A DNA stretch of 64,000 nt. Source: Prorocentrum cordatum (Eukaryota; Sar; Dinophyceae; Prorocentrales; Prorocentraceae). The stretch is from positions 1 through 64,000 of the forward strand of contig CAUYUJ010003618.1 of NCBI GenBank assembly GCA_963575745.1, given 5' to 3'. The stretch's first letter is position 1. Each line of letters starts with the position of its first letter. Shown one piece after another: positions 29,674 through 41,221 of the stretch. Made by a program: the position numbers and the translations under genes. Below the pieces are notes generated by a model, which was given only the letters and a program-made list of their open reading frames with translations, was not told where the DNA came from and made no database searches.

Positions 29674-31177
29674 ATCCGCCGGCCCCCTTGTGGGGCCACC
29701 AGGCTGTAGGCCGAAGGTTCGCAGTTTCCTGTACCAGTTGCAGCTTCCAGTTTCCACTGTTACAGTTCTGCTTCTTGCTGTTTACTGTTCCTTGTTGATG
29801 GACCGCGCGAGGGGGGGGAGGCCCAAACGGGCAGGTTTAGCACGCCCTGAGCGTGTGCTCTGAATTGCTGGGGTGGGTCAAAATCTACACCCCTCACGCA
29901 GATCGGCGGGGTCAGGGTCCAAAAACATATGGGAGTTGCAACATTTCTGAGATTCGGTAGCACCCCTCACGCAGATCGGCGGGGTCAGGGTCCAAAAACA
30001 AATTGGATGTGCCACATTTCTAAGATTTCGGTGTCAGGGTCCAAAAACGCAAGGCATTTGCCACATTTCTAACATTCGAAAACACCCTCACGCAGATCGG
30101 CGGGGTCAGGGTGCAAAACACAAAGGATTTGCCTCATTTCTGAAATTCGGTGGCACCCCTCACGCAGATCGGCGGGGTCAGGGTCCGAAAACACAAGGCA
30201 TTTGCTACATTTCTGATATTCGGTGGCACACCTCATGCAGATCGGCGTGGTCAGGGTGCAAAAACACTAAGGATTTGCCACATTTCTGAAATTCGGTGGC
30301 ACCCCTCACGCAGATCCGCGGGGTCAGGGTCCAAAAATAAATTGGATTTGCCACATTTCTGATATTCGGTGGCACACCTCACGCAGATCGGTTGGGTCAG
30401 GGTGCAAGAACACTAAGGATTTGCCACATTTTTGAAATCCGGTGGCACCACTCACGCAGATCCGCGGGGTCAGGGTCCAAAAACACACGGGAGTTGCTAC
30501 ATTTCTGAAATTCGGTGGCACCCCTCACGCTGATCGACAGGGTCAGGGTCAAAAAAAACACATTGGATTTGCTACATGAAATTCGGCGGCACCTCTCACG
30601 CAGATCCATATGGTCAGGGTCCAAAAACACACGGGATGTGCCACATTTCTGAAATCCGGTGGCACCCCTCACGCAGATCCGCGGGGTCAGGGTCCAAAAA
30701 TAAATTGGATTTCCCACATTTCTGATATTCGGTGGCACACCTCACGCAGATCGGTTGGGTCAGGGTGCAAGATCACTAAGGATTTGCCACATTTTTGAAA
30801 TCCGGTGGCACCACTCACGCAGATCCGCGGGGTCAGGGTCCAAAAACACACGGGAGTTGCTACATTTCTGAAATTCGGTGGCACCCCTCACGCTGATCGA
30901 CAGGGTCAGGGTCAAAAAAAACACATTGGATTTGCTACATGATATTCGGCGGCACCTCTCACGCAGATCCATATGGTCAGGGTCCAAAAACACACGGGAT
31001 GTGCCACATTTCTGAAATCCGGTGGCACCCCTCACGCAGATCCGTAGTGTCAAGGTCGAAAAACAAACAGGTCCCGACACTGCTTCACGGCGGCACCCAC
31101 ACCTCATGATCTAGCTTTTGTATCTCCCATTATCCGAGACAGGGGGCCGGCGGCATGGGGCGAAGCCCTTACGGATA
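29674..31177 (+). mobile_element. Composite repeat E, copy 2
   Basis: Left end ATCCGCCGGCCCCC, same flank as copy 1, about 15 tandem units near 73 bp, and a right end with ATTATCCGAGACAGGGGGCC closing CCTTACGGATA. Subterminal CCGCCGGCCCCCT on the left is the reverse complement of AGGGGGCCGGCGG (31141-31153) on the right. Inside the core a block of about 361 bp (five units) is itself tandemly duplicated (about 30335 and 30697). Confidence 0.75.
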
Positions 31178-31189
31178 TACACCAACAAA

Positions 31190-31440
31190 CAATTAATAAT
31201 GCGTGCACACACGTACACATGCATATGCATATACACATGCACATACATACAAGTACATATACATATACATACATATACCTATGCATATGCATTGACAGTT
31301 ACACTTACAGTTACATGGACGTTCACCTATACATAAACATCGTATATTATACGTGCTACCTATATGCGTATACACTGATTATACACATACAAACACACAT
31401 ACATACACATATACATACACAGATGCGTGTGCAGACGCCC
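31190..31440. repeat. (ACAT/ATAC)n tract
   Basis: Alternating purine-pyrimidine runs such as ACATACATACAAGTACATAT. Potential Z-DNA or cruciform DNA, no gene. Confidence 0.9.
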
Positions 31441-32265
31441 AGCCACGCTGGGACTAAACACGATGCCCACTGTAGATCATCCTTTCATGTAGGTGTGGGG
31501 TACCGATGGACTGGCCATGGTCGTTCTGATGGAACCTGCCTTTTTTTTTGGTTCGCGATGACGCCCGTGACTGGCCCCGCCCCCACCCTCCCTCCCACCC
31601 AGGTTACGGCACGATTCGCGCCAGGGCCGTGTGCGAATTGGCCATCGCAAACCATTTCCACACGGCGCTGGCGCGAACCGTGACGTGGCCGCACCCCCCC
31701 CCCTCCTCGGTCACGCCCGCCCGGCATCGCCAGGGGACAACGAAAGGCCACGATCTCATGGCATCAGCGCATGGAGAAGGGGAGATTCGAGGCGGCGGGC
31801 GAGGCTGGTCAACAGGAGAGGCAGCGCCACCTCTTCTGTGGTGCTTTGACCAGCGCGCACGCCTGGGCCACGCTGGGAGTAAACCCGATCCCCACTGCCG
31901 CTCCACGACGATTGTGTGGCATAGACATAAGATTGCCCATGGCATCCGCGATGGCAGCAACGGGGGAGAGATACGGAACGGCGAGCAAGGCTGGTCAGCA
32001 GGAGAAACAAAGCCACCTCTTCTGTAATGCTTTGACCAGCGCGCACGCCCGGGCCACACTGGGACTAAACCCGATCCCCACTGCAACTCCACGACGATTG
32101 TTGGGCATAGGTAAAGGATTGCCCATGGCATCCTCGATAACAACAACGGGGGAGAGATGGGAGGCGACTGGCGCGGTTGGTCAGCCGGAATGGCAGCGCC
32201 ACTTCTGTGGGCCTTGACCAATACGCACGCTCGGGCCATGCTCGGACTAAGTATGGTTCCCACAA
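31440..32265. repeat. ~185-bp satellite, about 4 units
   Basis: GACCAGCGCGCACGC at 31847 and 32034, GACCAATACGCACGC at 32215, with GATCCCCACTGC(A/C)(A/G)CTCCACGACGA between them. A first, degenerate unit lies near 31440. Confidence 0.85.
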
Positions 32266-32274
32266 AACTGTTTG

Positions 32275-32330
32275 CTGATCGATGTGTGTATGTATCTATG
32301 TATATATGTATATATATGTGTAAACACTAG
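32275..32330. repeat. (TG/TA)n tract
   Basis: TGTGTATGTATC and TATATATG runs. Confidence 0.9.
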
Positions 32331-32399
32331 AATCATCGCGCAGGGCGGGGGGGGCGCTGGAAGATTTGGAACAGCGATATCAAGCACATGCACGTGACA

Positions 32400-33895
32400 T
32401 AGATCTGCCTCCTGAGGGCCTCTTGGGGACCTCTTTAGTCTTCGTGGGGGCCTCTGAAAGGCTTCTGAGGGGTTCTCCGTGCCTCCTCAATTGGCTGTTG
32501 GAGGCACCTCGTGGGTGTTTCTTGGGGGGGTCTTGGGTTTTTTAAGGTCCCTTGGGGGCATCGTCGGGGTTCTCCCCGCAGTCGGAAGGTGATGTTCTGC
32601 TTCTGCAATCTGAAACCATCATTGGCCGCCTTGGCTGCGTGGATGCCCGACTTGAACCACCTGGGGCCACATTGAGGCAATCCGGAAGCCTTCCGGGGGC
32701 CTCCTGGAGGCAGCGTTGATGCATCTAGGGCACTATTGGGCTATCTTGGGGCCTCTTGTATGTCTCCTGAGGGCCTTTTGGGATCTCTTGGGAAGCTGTT
32801 GGGAGCCTCGTTGGACCACTTGGGGACTCTTGGGGCCTCCTGTGGGCCTCTTAGGGCGGAAAGATCTGCTATTGGGTTCGTGTTCCCCTTCTTGGGCCTC
32901 TCTTGTGGCCGTCTTGGGGCCCTCTCGGGCCGTCTTGAGCGACTCAGGCACCGACTTGGGGCCATCTTGGAGGCCTCTTCGGCTATCTTGGAGTTGTCTT
33001 GGGGGCCTCTTGGGCCGTCTTAGTGCGTCGGGATGCCCAAAGGCTGAAAACTCTAAACACCGTCAAAAAGCGATAGGGAAAACAATGAGTTGTGCCTCTT
33101 CGGACCTTCTTGGGAGGCCTCTTGGAACGTCTTCGGCCCTTTGGGCAGTTTCTTGAGAGCCTCTTGGGTCGTATTGGGGGCCTCCTTGGGGTTTCCATAA
33201 GAGCCTCTCGGGGTGGAAAGCTCGGATTTTCGGTTTGTCTTAACCCCTCTTGGAGGTCTCGGGCCGTCTTGGTGCCCTCTCGGGCCGTCTCGGGCGCCTC
33301 AGGCACTGTCTTGGGGCCCTCGTGGGCCGTCTTGGGGCCCTGTTGGAGGCCTCTTGTATGTACTATCTTAGGCCGTCTTGGAGCGTCGGGATGCCCAAAA
33401 ACTGAACCCTCGAAAATCATTCAAAAACCGATGGCAAGACAATGATTTGTCCCTCTTGGGGCCTTCGTGGGAGGCCTCTTGGAACCTCTTCGGCCCCCTG
33501 GGGAGTTTCTTGTGGCCTCTTGGGGCCTGTTGGGAGCTTCTCGGGGCCTCCTGAGAGCCTCTCGGGGTGGAAGGTTCGGATTTTCGGTTCATGTTACCCC
33601 TTTTGGCCCCCTCTTGGGGCCGTCTTGGGGTGCTCTCGGGCCTTCGAGGCCTCTGGGACTGTCTTGGAGCGGACATGGCCTCTTGGGTCATCGTGCAGCG
33701 TCGGGAAACCGAAAAGGCGAGAACTAGAACATCCTTCAAAAACATTGGGAAATCAATGATTGTTGCCTCGTGGGGCTCCTTGGGAGGCATCTCGGAGGCC
33801 TCTTGGGGCGTCTTAGAGGCCCCTTGGACAGTCAAGGGCGACTTCTGGGGTCATCTCGGGCCGTCGTTGGCGTTTTCGCGGTCGCGCAGTTTCTA
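32400..33895 (-). repeat. 'GGCCTCTTGGGGCC' tandem units of about 310-360 bp
   Basis: Reverse-complement form of the CCAAGAGGCC family. Unit markers 'CGTCGGGATGCCCAAA' occur at 33027 and 33384, and a variant at 33694, each followed by an AAACAATGA-type segment. Confidence 0.8.
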
Positions 33896-33899
33896 AAGA

Positions 33900-34115
33900 G
33901 CTACCTCCCGCATGGGTCCACCGCACCCAGTACAGCATTTCGTGCCCCCATAGGGAGCTTCACCGACGGCCCCAGTGCTACCGCCCGCATGCGCCCCCCC
34001 ACCCTGTACAGCGTTTCGTGGCCCCATAGGGAGCTCCACCGACGGCCCCAGTGCTACCGCCCGCATGCGTCCCCCCCACCCAGTGCAGCGCTTCGTGGCC
34101 CCGTAGGGAGCTTCA
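33900..34115 (-). repeat. ~76-bp inverted relative of the 90-bp satellite
   Basis: Three units with GGCCCCATAGGGAGCT(T/C)CACCGAC, the reverse complement of the GTGGAGCTCCCTATGGGGCC core of the satellite at 34840-36183. Confidence 0.75.
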
Positions 34116-34470
34116 CCGAAGAAGATATTCACAATTGCGGTACCCACAACTGCATATGGTTGGGTCCTTCGCCAGGATCATTGTTTGGGGGTCCTCCTAC
34201 AAACCTTCAGACCAACCTTCCTCATCAGGTTGTTCGATGGTCTCCTCCAACAAAAAGTCAACACACACATTCCTCAGAAGGTGGTTGGAAGATTGCGAAA
34301 GGATTCCTCTGGCACGACCTTCCAAACACCTGCTTCAGGTAGGTTTCAGGAGGGTTTCCATAAAGACAAACCTTGCCGAACACCTTCCTCAACTAGGTGT
34401 GTTGGTCGGCTTCCTCGAACGACCTCCAAAAAACTGTCCTCAGGAACACCCGAAATTCGTGATTTACATA
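34116..34470. other. Unclassified stretch
   Basis: Irregular AACCTTCCTC/GGTTGG-like short repeats. No gene is recognised. Confidence 0.4.
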
Positions 34471-34760
34471 CGCGTCCAAACCGCCACACAAAACCGACGA
34501 AATCACCAAGCGAGGGCGGAACGTCGTAAAACCTGGCCCGCGGGGGCCCCGACGGCCGCTTAGAAAACTACCATGGCACGTACACGCGCATGCACGTACA
34601 AATACGCTGACGCACCCACCCGACACAAACAAACAGGCAGGCAGGCAACAAGGGGGACAAGGAGGCTAGACTGACAGACAGGCGAAGCGAAAACGGACAA
34701 ACGGGTGGAGGAAGAGAGACAACGATATAGAGAGAGAGAGAGAGAAAGAGAGAGAACAAC
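34470..34760 (+). repeat. (CA)n-type composite repeat, short-core copy
   Basis: Head GACGAAATCACCAAGCGAGG...CCTGGCCCGC, a short ACACGCGCATGCACG core, tail CGCTGACGCACCC...CAGGCAGGCAGGCAAC...GACAGACAGGCGAAGCG, then (GA)n. Same order as the copies at 40820-42720, but with almost no (CA)n. Confidence 0.75.
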
Positions 34761-34839
34761 AACAACTTACGAAAAGAAAACGAACTTATCCTTGCGAAGG
34801 ACCCAACCATATGCAATTGTGAATGCCGCGTGGTGGGTA

Positions 34840-36183
34840 CCGCTCTCGGTGGAGCTCCCTAAAAAGGGCCACGACCCTCGTGAGTGGCGTGCCGACACGG
34901 GCGGGGGGACGCATGCGGACCCTGCCGCGGGAGCCTTCGGTGGAACTCCCTATAGGGCCGTGATCCTCGTGAAGGGTGTGCCGACATGGGCGGGGGAACG
35001 CATGCGGACCCTGCCGCTGGGGCCTCGGGTGGAGCTCCGTATGGGGCCACGGCCCTCGTGAGGGGTGTGCCGACAAGGGCGGGGGGACGCATATGGACCT
35101 TGCCACTGGGTCCTTCGGTGGAGCTCCCTATGGGGCCACGATCCCCGTGAGGGGTGTGCCGGCATGGGCGGGGGGACGCATGCGCACCCTGCCACTGGGG
35201 CCTTCGGTTGAGTTCCCAGTGGGGCCACGAGCCGCGTGAGGGGTGTGCCGAAGTGTGTGGGGTGGGACGCATGCGGACCCTGACAGTGGGGCCTTGGGTG
35301 GAGCTCCCTATGGGGCCACGATCCTCGTGAGGGGTGACGTGGGCGGGGGGACGCGCGCGGACCCTGCCGCTGGGGCCTTGGGTGGAGCTCCCTATGGGCC
35401 GCGATTTTCGTGGAGGGTGTGCCGACATGGGCGGGGGAACGCATGCGGACCCTGCCGCTGGGGCCTTGGGTGAAGCTCCCTATGGGGCCACGACCTTCGT
35501 GATGGGGTGTGCCGACATGGGCGGGGGAACGCATGTGGACCCTGCCAATAGGGCCTTGGGTGGAGCTCCCTGTGGGGCCACGACCCTCGTGAGGGGCGTG
35601 CCGACGTGGGCGGGGGGACGCGCGCGGACCTTGCCGCTGGGGCCTTGGGTGGAGTTCCCCATGGGCCGCGATTCTCGTGGAGGGTGTGCCGACATGGGCG
35701 GGGGGACGCATGCGGACCCTGCCGCTGGGGCCTTGGGTGGAGTTCCCTACGGGGCCGCGGTTCTCGTGGAGGGCGTGCCAACATTGGCGGGCGGACGCAT
35801 GCGGACCCTGCCACTAGGTCCTTCGGTGGAGCTCCCTGTGAGGCCACGATCCCCGTGATGGGGTGCGCCGAAGTGGCAGGGGGGCGCATGCGGACCCAGC
35901 CGTTGGGGCCTTCGGTGGAGCTCCGACTGGGGCCGCGAACCACGCGAGGAGTGTGCCGACATAGGCGGGGGGGTGCATGCGGACGCTGCCGCCGACGTCT
36001 TCGGTGGAGCTCCCTATGGGGCCACGACCCTCGTGAGGGGTGTGCCGAAATGGGCGGGGGGGCGCATGCGGACCCTGCCGCGGGGGCCTTCGGCGGAGTT
36101 CCTTATGGGGCCACGATCCTCGTTATGGGCGCGCCGAAATGAGCGGGGGAGCGCATGCGGACACTGCCGCTGGGGCCTTCTTA
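34840..36183. repeat. ~90-bp satellite, left block (about 15 units)
   Basis: Core GGTGGAGCTCCCTATGGGGCC...GACGCATGCGGACCCTGCC...GGGGCCTT. Units at 34851, 34941, 35030 and so on to 36097. It stops at 36183 at the LINE insertion and resumes at 39999. Confidence 0.95.
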
Positions 36184-36974
36184 GTAGCTGCGTGCCAAGC
36201 TCGCGCGGCGCGAGAGCCTGAGAACGGGCGCCGGGCAGCAGGGGGGGGGGGGGGGCGAGCCAAAAGGGCCAACCCACCGCCACTCGGGCAGACCCCCTGT
36301 CCACCGAGCCCGCGCCTTCGGCAGCGGCTCCTTCGGCGGCAGTCCGATCCTGATCCGTTGGACCTTGTCGAGGCGATGCTGCAATCCTCGAGCGCTATTG
36401 GCGAACTTGCGTTCCGCTGCTGACAGGCCTCTGTGCTGGCCAACGACCGCGCGAGCATGGCAATGGCAGTTGACACAAATGCGGTACCTGTTGATTGCGA
36501 CAAGCTGGCGCTCGCCGCCGGCCACCCCTGGGGCGGCGCTGCCATCGCCTATGAGCGACGCGGAGGCACGGGGCCCAGGGTGGCACTCGAGGGCAACCGA
36601 CCAAGAGGGTTCGGGCGAGCTCGAGCGGCGAGCGAAAAGAACAACACTCTGCGACAATACCTGGCTGCTGGACCGCTTGCCCTCGGCGGGCGGAGACTGA
36701 TCAAGGTTGCGCTGCTGCGACGCAGCGCCTGAAAGAGAAGGCCGACTGCGCCGCGCAGCCATGGCAGGGGCATCCTGGGGGGCTTCTGCAACGGGGCCCG
36801 CAGGAGGCTGGGGGGGGGTCAGGGGGACCGCGCCCAGAGGCAAGCGAGGGTAGCCCCTGCAGACCGCAAACAACCCTACCAGCGCCCACACGGGCTTCTG
36901 CAGCGGGGCCCGCAGGAGGTCCAGGCCGGAGGTCCCCAGAGGCCTCTGCAGCGGGGCCTGCGCGGGCCTCACTC

Positions 36975-38639
36975 ACAGACGATGCACCTTTCTCCTCGGC
37001 GCTCGGGCGGGCGGCTTCGCTCGAGCTGGCTCCAGAAGCCGCCGACGAAAGGTAGGCGATCTTCTGCTGGGCCGTCTTGGGGGTCTCGGCGGTCTCCCCG
37101 GCGCCGTCGGCACCGCTGCTCTGCTCGGGCTCGCCAGCCGCCGCCGCCGTGGCCGCCGTCGCCAAGGCTGCCCCGGCTGGTCGCTTGCGCGAGGGCCCGC
37201 CGGAGAGGGGCGGGGCGCAGGGTTTCGGCGCGCGCGGCTTGGCCCAGAAGTGCGCCTTGATGGCGTCGCTGTAGGCCGTCTTGAGGCCGCGCAAGCAATG
37301 GGCGCCACCGTGGGGGACCTCGATCACCTCGTGGCTGGTCAGCAACAGCTGCGTATAGCACTGCGGTGCTTCGGGGCCTTCGTATCCACGACGATCCGCC
37401 GCGATGGCGCCGGCCACGGAGACCCACCGGAAGGCGGCGTCCAGCGTGGTCTGCCTCGCCGCGATGACCTGCCGCATCTCGCCTGGAGCTCCAGCTCGAG
37501 CAGCGATAATCTCGGCGCGACGATCTGCTTCCGCGTTGCATCGCCGCGCCCTGGCCGTGACCAGGCCCTCCATCACGCGCTGAACCGAGGCGCGCGCTTG
37601 GCCTTGACCACCTTTAGGCCCCGGTCGCCGAGGCCTCCGAGATCCCGAGCGGCATGCCAAACTCGAACCCACAGTTCGGCCCAAGCTGACTTGCTGCACG
37701 CGGTGGCCTGTGGACCGCACTCATTGACGCCTTTTCACCGCGCGCTCCGCGTCAAAATGAGCGACGACTCGTGGGGTCGCGTGCTTGAACAGGACGAAGA
37801 GCGACAGCTAACCCCCTTCCATCGATGGAATGGCGGACTCCAGCTAGCGGCGAGCCAAAAGGCGCGCGTGGCTGACTGAGGCCCAGGGTCGACCTCCTCG
37901 CCTCCTCGGGGAAGCGCGACCACCGCACAAGCGCCGCAGGCGATCCCCGCGCCGCCGTCAATGAAGGCCCCGTCGGCGCACAGGCCGGGCTCTGCAAACA
38001 GCGCGCCCTCGCCGCGACCTTTGACCCGCTGCGCGCGCGCGCCAGGATGTCGTCTGCAGGGGGCCTCCAGTCTGCGAGCGGCTCTGGTAGCCAGAGCCTG
38101 TCCAACAGCGGGCGAGTGGCGATGGGGTCGCCTTTGTCCAGGAACCGCTCCATCTCGTTAAGGGGCGCGGGGTCGGGCCGCGGGCCTTGGCACTCACGGT
38201 GGCGATACCAGAGCGCGCGCAGCTTGCCAGGGCGCAGCGAACAAACAGAATAGGAGCTGAGGCCAGCCGCGCACCGCCGCTCGTTGAGCCATTGGCCGCC
38301 AACAAGGCATGACCAGACACGCCCCGCTTCGCTCGGCGCGAGCGAGCGCCGCGCACGGGCGATCTTGACGGAGCCTCGACCCGCCGCGACCCACCGACGC
38401 ACCCGCGGCGGGGAGACCCCGCCTGCAACATAGATGTCATGATGCGTGGACTTCGCCAACTGAGCTAGCTGCCACCTTTTCCGCGCCCCTCGTGACCAAC
38501 TGCTTGACCGTTCGGGGAGATCTCGTCGCCAGGTTGAGCTTCGCGCCAGCATCCGTGAGACAGTGAGTGAAGGAGCCGGAGGTGGGGCCGATCCCGCGGA
38601 GCGACGTGACAGCAGCACCGAGCGGCCCTCGCACGCCAC
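36975..38639 (-). pseudogene. LINE knuckle and RNase H region (frameshifted)
   Basis: YSVCSLRPGKLRALWYRHREC (38250-38190) matches the Cys/His knuckle of the other LINEs here. The RNase H start is seen as CADGAFIDGGAG (about 37990-37950), and its end as NAEADRRAEIIAARAG in the 36701-37720 frame, followed by an Ala/Gly-rich tail. The domain is split between frames. Confidence 0.65.
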
Positions 38640-39995
38640 CCCGATGCTCGGCGACGCGGACGTTCCAATCGAACGTGCTCTGCAGGATGGCGCTCGGGAT
38701 CCACTTCCCCCGAGCAGCTTTGACCAGCGTCATGACTGGCCCCAAGGTCGCCGCGAAGATCGGGCCGAGCGTCTTGGAACTTGCAAGCGTCAGAACGGCC
38801 GCGGCGTTCTTGCCTGAAGGCCGCTGCTCCACAGCGTGCAGCGTGACTGACCACATCTTGGACAGCTCGCCGCGGTTGAGGCCCGAGCTGGCCCCTTACA
38901 TCGCAGGGGGGCGGCGCCCCGTGAGCGCCACCTTGGCCGCCGCCGCGCGCCCGCGCCGCAAGCCCAAGAAGCCCATCACTTTTTCCAAACGCAATTCGAC
39001 ATTGGCGAACGGCTGCTCCCTGAGAGCCCTGGCTGCACGGAGCCCCTTCTGCGCGATCAATGCCCAGGTTGCGCGCGTGCCGAACACCCTGGTCGCCAAC
39101 AATATTGAGCAGCCGTCTGGCCACCTGCCTGCGCAAGCCGGCTGCGTTGGCCAAAACCTTCGGCTTCTTGACCGCGATCTTGAGCTTGACCAGCTTGAGC
39201 TGGCCCACGAGGGCGCGAGTGGCGCCGGCCAGGTCATCCTGAACCCACTGTGTGCCTCCCCAACGCCAGAGCACCAAATCATCGACCACGATCGCTGGAA
39301 TGACTGCCCCGAATCGTGCCACCATCTCGTCGAGCGGCTGCAGCACCATGGGCTTCATGAGCCCAGAGGCGAACGCGTCGCCAGCTAGGACCGTCTGGAA
39401 CACCTCCAACTCCTGCGAGCAGCATCCGTCGAGGTGGAGCACCCTGGGCGCACGGTAGAACGAAACCTGCTGAAGCTTGGCCAGCCAGAGTGGGAAACCG
39501 AACTTGATGGCTGCCTGGACCAGGCACGCGTGAGAGGCCTGCTCGAAGGCCTTCCAAAGATCCAACAAGATGCTGGCTGACGCCCAATATTAATCAGGAT
39601 GAAGGTCGGCCATCATACCAATCCACTCAGAACGAGCCGGCTGTCGCCAAACCGCTCTGTCACACGAGTGCACTGAGGATGTCCACCAGCACGGCCTGTC
39701 ATTGTTCTTCTCCCACTGCAGCATGAGAGCTCTGCGCAGCCTGCCGTGTACTCTGACCACTGATGTCAATCAAGCTATGGGCCGAAGCCCTCCATCAACT
39801 TTGGGAATGAAGACCATATTGGTGATGAAGCTTGGCCAGTCGGCTTGCTGCTCGATGGCCATGACCATATCAATGAGATCTCAATACCCTGATCGTCTAA
39901 CAAGTTGAATTCACTCGGACGAATGCTGTCACAATTGGAACCAAAGTGTGGCTTGAACGACGAGATCACTTTCCTCAACTTTGCCAGAGATGGCT
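38465..39995 (-). pseudogene. LINE reverse transcriptase (frameshifted)
   Basis: Three pieces in order. First, KLRKVISSFKPHFGSNCDSI at about 39980-39900. Second, AIEQQADWPSFITNMVFIPK and VDGGLRPIA at about 39860-39770. Third, a 367-codon frame from 39568 with MLDLWKAFEQASHACLVQAA, APRVLHLDG and AVIPAIVVDDLVLW (catalytic Asp pair intact), then KLKIAVKKPKVLANAAG. Stops and frame changes between the pieces make it a pseudogene. Confidence 0.8.
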
Positions 39996-39998
39996 GAT

Positions 39999-40565
39999 CG
40001 GGCCACGATCCTCGTGAGGGGTGTGCCAAAATGGGCGGGGGACACATGCGGACCCTGCCGCTGGGGCCTTGGGTGAAGTACCCTATGGGGCCACGACCCT
40101 CGTGATGGGGTGTGCCGGCATGGGCGGGGTGACGCATGTGGACCCTGCCAGTGGGGCCTTGGGTGGAGCTCCCTGTGGGGCCACGATCCTCGTGAGGGGT
40201 GTGCCAAGTGGACGGGGGGACGCCTGCGGACCCCGCAACTGGGGCCTTGGGTGAAGCTCCCTATGGGGCCACGACCCTCGTGATGGGGTGTGCCGACATG
40301 GGCGGGGTGACGCATGCGGACCCTGACAGTGGGGCCTTGGGTGGAGCTCCCTGTGGGGCCACGATCCTCGTGAGGGGTGTGCCAAAGTGGGCGGGGGGAC
40401 GCATGCGGACCCTGCAACTGGGGCCTTCGGTGGAGTTCCCTGTGGGCCCACGAGCCGCGTGAGGGGTGTGCCGAAGTGGGCGGGGGGACGCATGCGGACC
40501 CTGCCACTGGGGCCTTCGGTGGAGCTCCCTGTGGGGCCACGGACCGTGTGAGGGGTGTGCCGACA
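39999..40565. repeat. ~90-bp satellite, right block (6 units)
   Basis: Same family and orientation as 34840-36183, with units at 40074, 40165, 40253, 40343, 40431 and 40522. The LINE at 36184-39998 separates the two blocks. Confidence 0.95.
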
Positions 40566-40819
40566 TGGACATGCGGAGACCAACGTCACGACGCTGACGA
40601 TGGCGATGCTAATGACGTCGATGATAGCGATGGTGATCACAATGATGATCACGATAATAATGGTGAGGACGGCACGCGGAGAGGAGAGGCAGGGATGGGA
40701 GGAAGGAGGAGGGCGAGGAGGGGGAAGAGGAGGAGGAGGAGAGACGCGGTGCGATGTTTCTTCAAAGCGAAGACCCAACACCACAGGATGGTTGGGAAAA
40801 ACATTGAAGATAAACAACA

Positions 40820-41036
40820 AAAGGAGGTACCCTGATTTGATGATTTCCCCACGCGCCCCCCCCTGCCACACAAGGCCGACGAAATCACCAAACTGGGGCG
40901 GAACGGTCGGAGAACCTGGCCCGCAAAGCCCCAACGGCCGCGTAGAAAAAGTCCCGACCATGGGACACCCGAGCGCACACACACAAACACACGCACACAC
41001 ACACACGCACAAAAACACACACACACGCACACACAC

Positions 41037-41082
<46 letters not shown>

Positions 41083-41134
41083 CCACAACCACAACCACAA
41101 CAACAACAACAACAACACCAACACCAACACCACC

Positions 41135-41221
<87 letters not shown>

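Larger units (their letters stand above)
36184..39998 (-). mobile_element. 5'-truncated LINE inserted in the 90-bp satellite
   Basis: Minus-strand element read from 39998 down. It opens inside the RT N-terminus (KLRKVISSFKPHFGSNCDSI) and continues through RT, Cys/His knuckle and RNase H to a 3' end near 36184. Both flanks are the same satellite in the same orientation and nearly in phase. About 16 bp of a unit (GGTGGAGCTCCCTATG) is missing at the junction, and GGGCC microhomology is present. This fits target-primed insertion with 5' truncation and a small target deletion. There is no (CTTTAA)n tail, so it belongs to another family than 10078-14789. Confidence 0.8.

Noticed and set aside
35392-35943. 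Long frames over the 90-bp satellite (GRVRMRPPAHVGTP-like)
   Set aside because: Repeat-derived; every unit yields the same peptide and no start, signal or domain is present.
36254-36272. Leader-like CCCTTTTGGCTC on the minus strand in the third LINE
   Set aside because: Only 13 of 21 positions match the spliced leader, and it lies near the 3' end of the element, where a leader is not expected.
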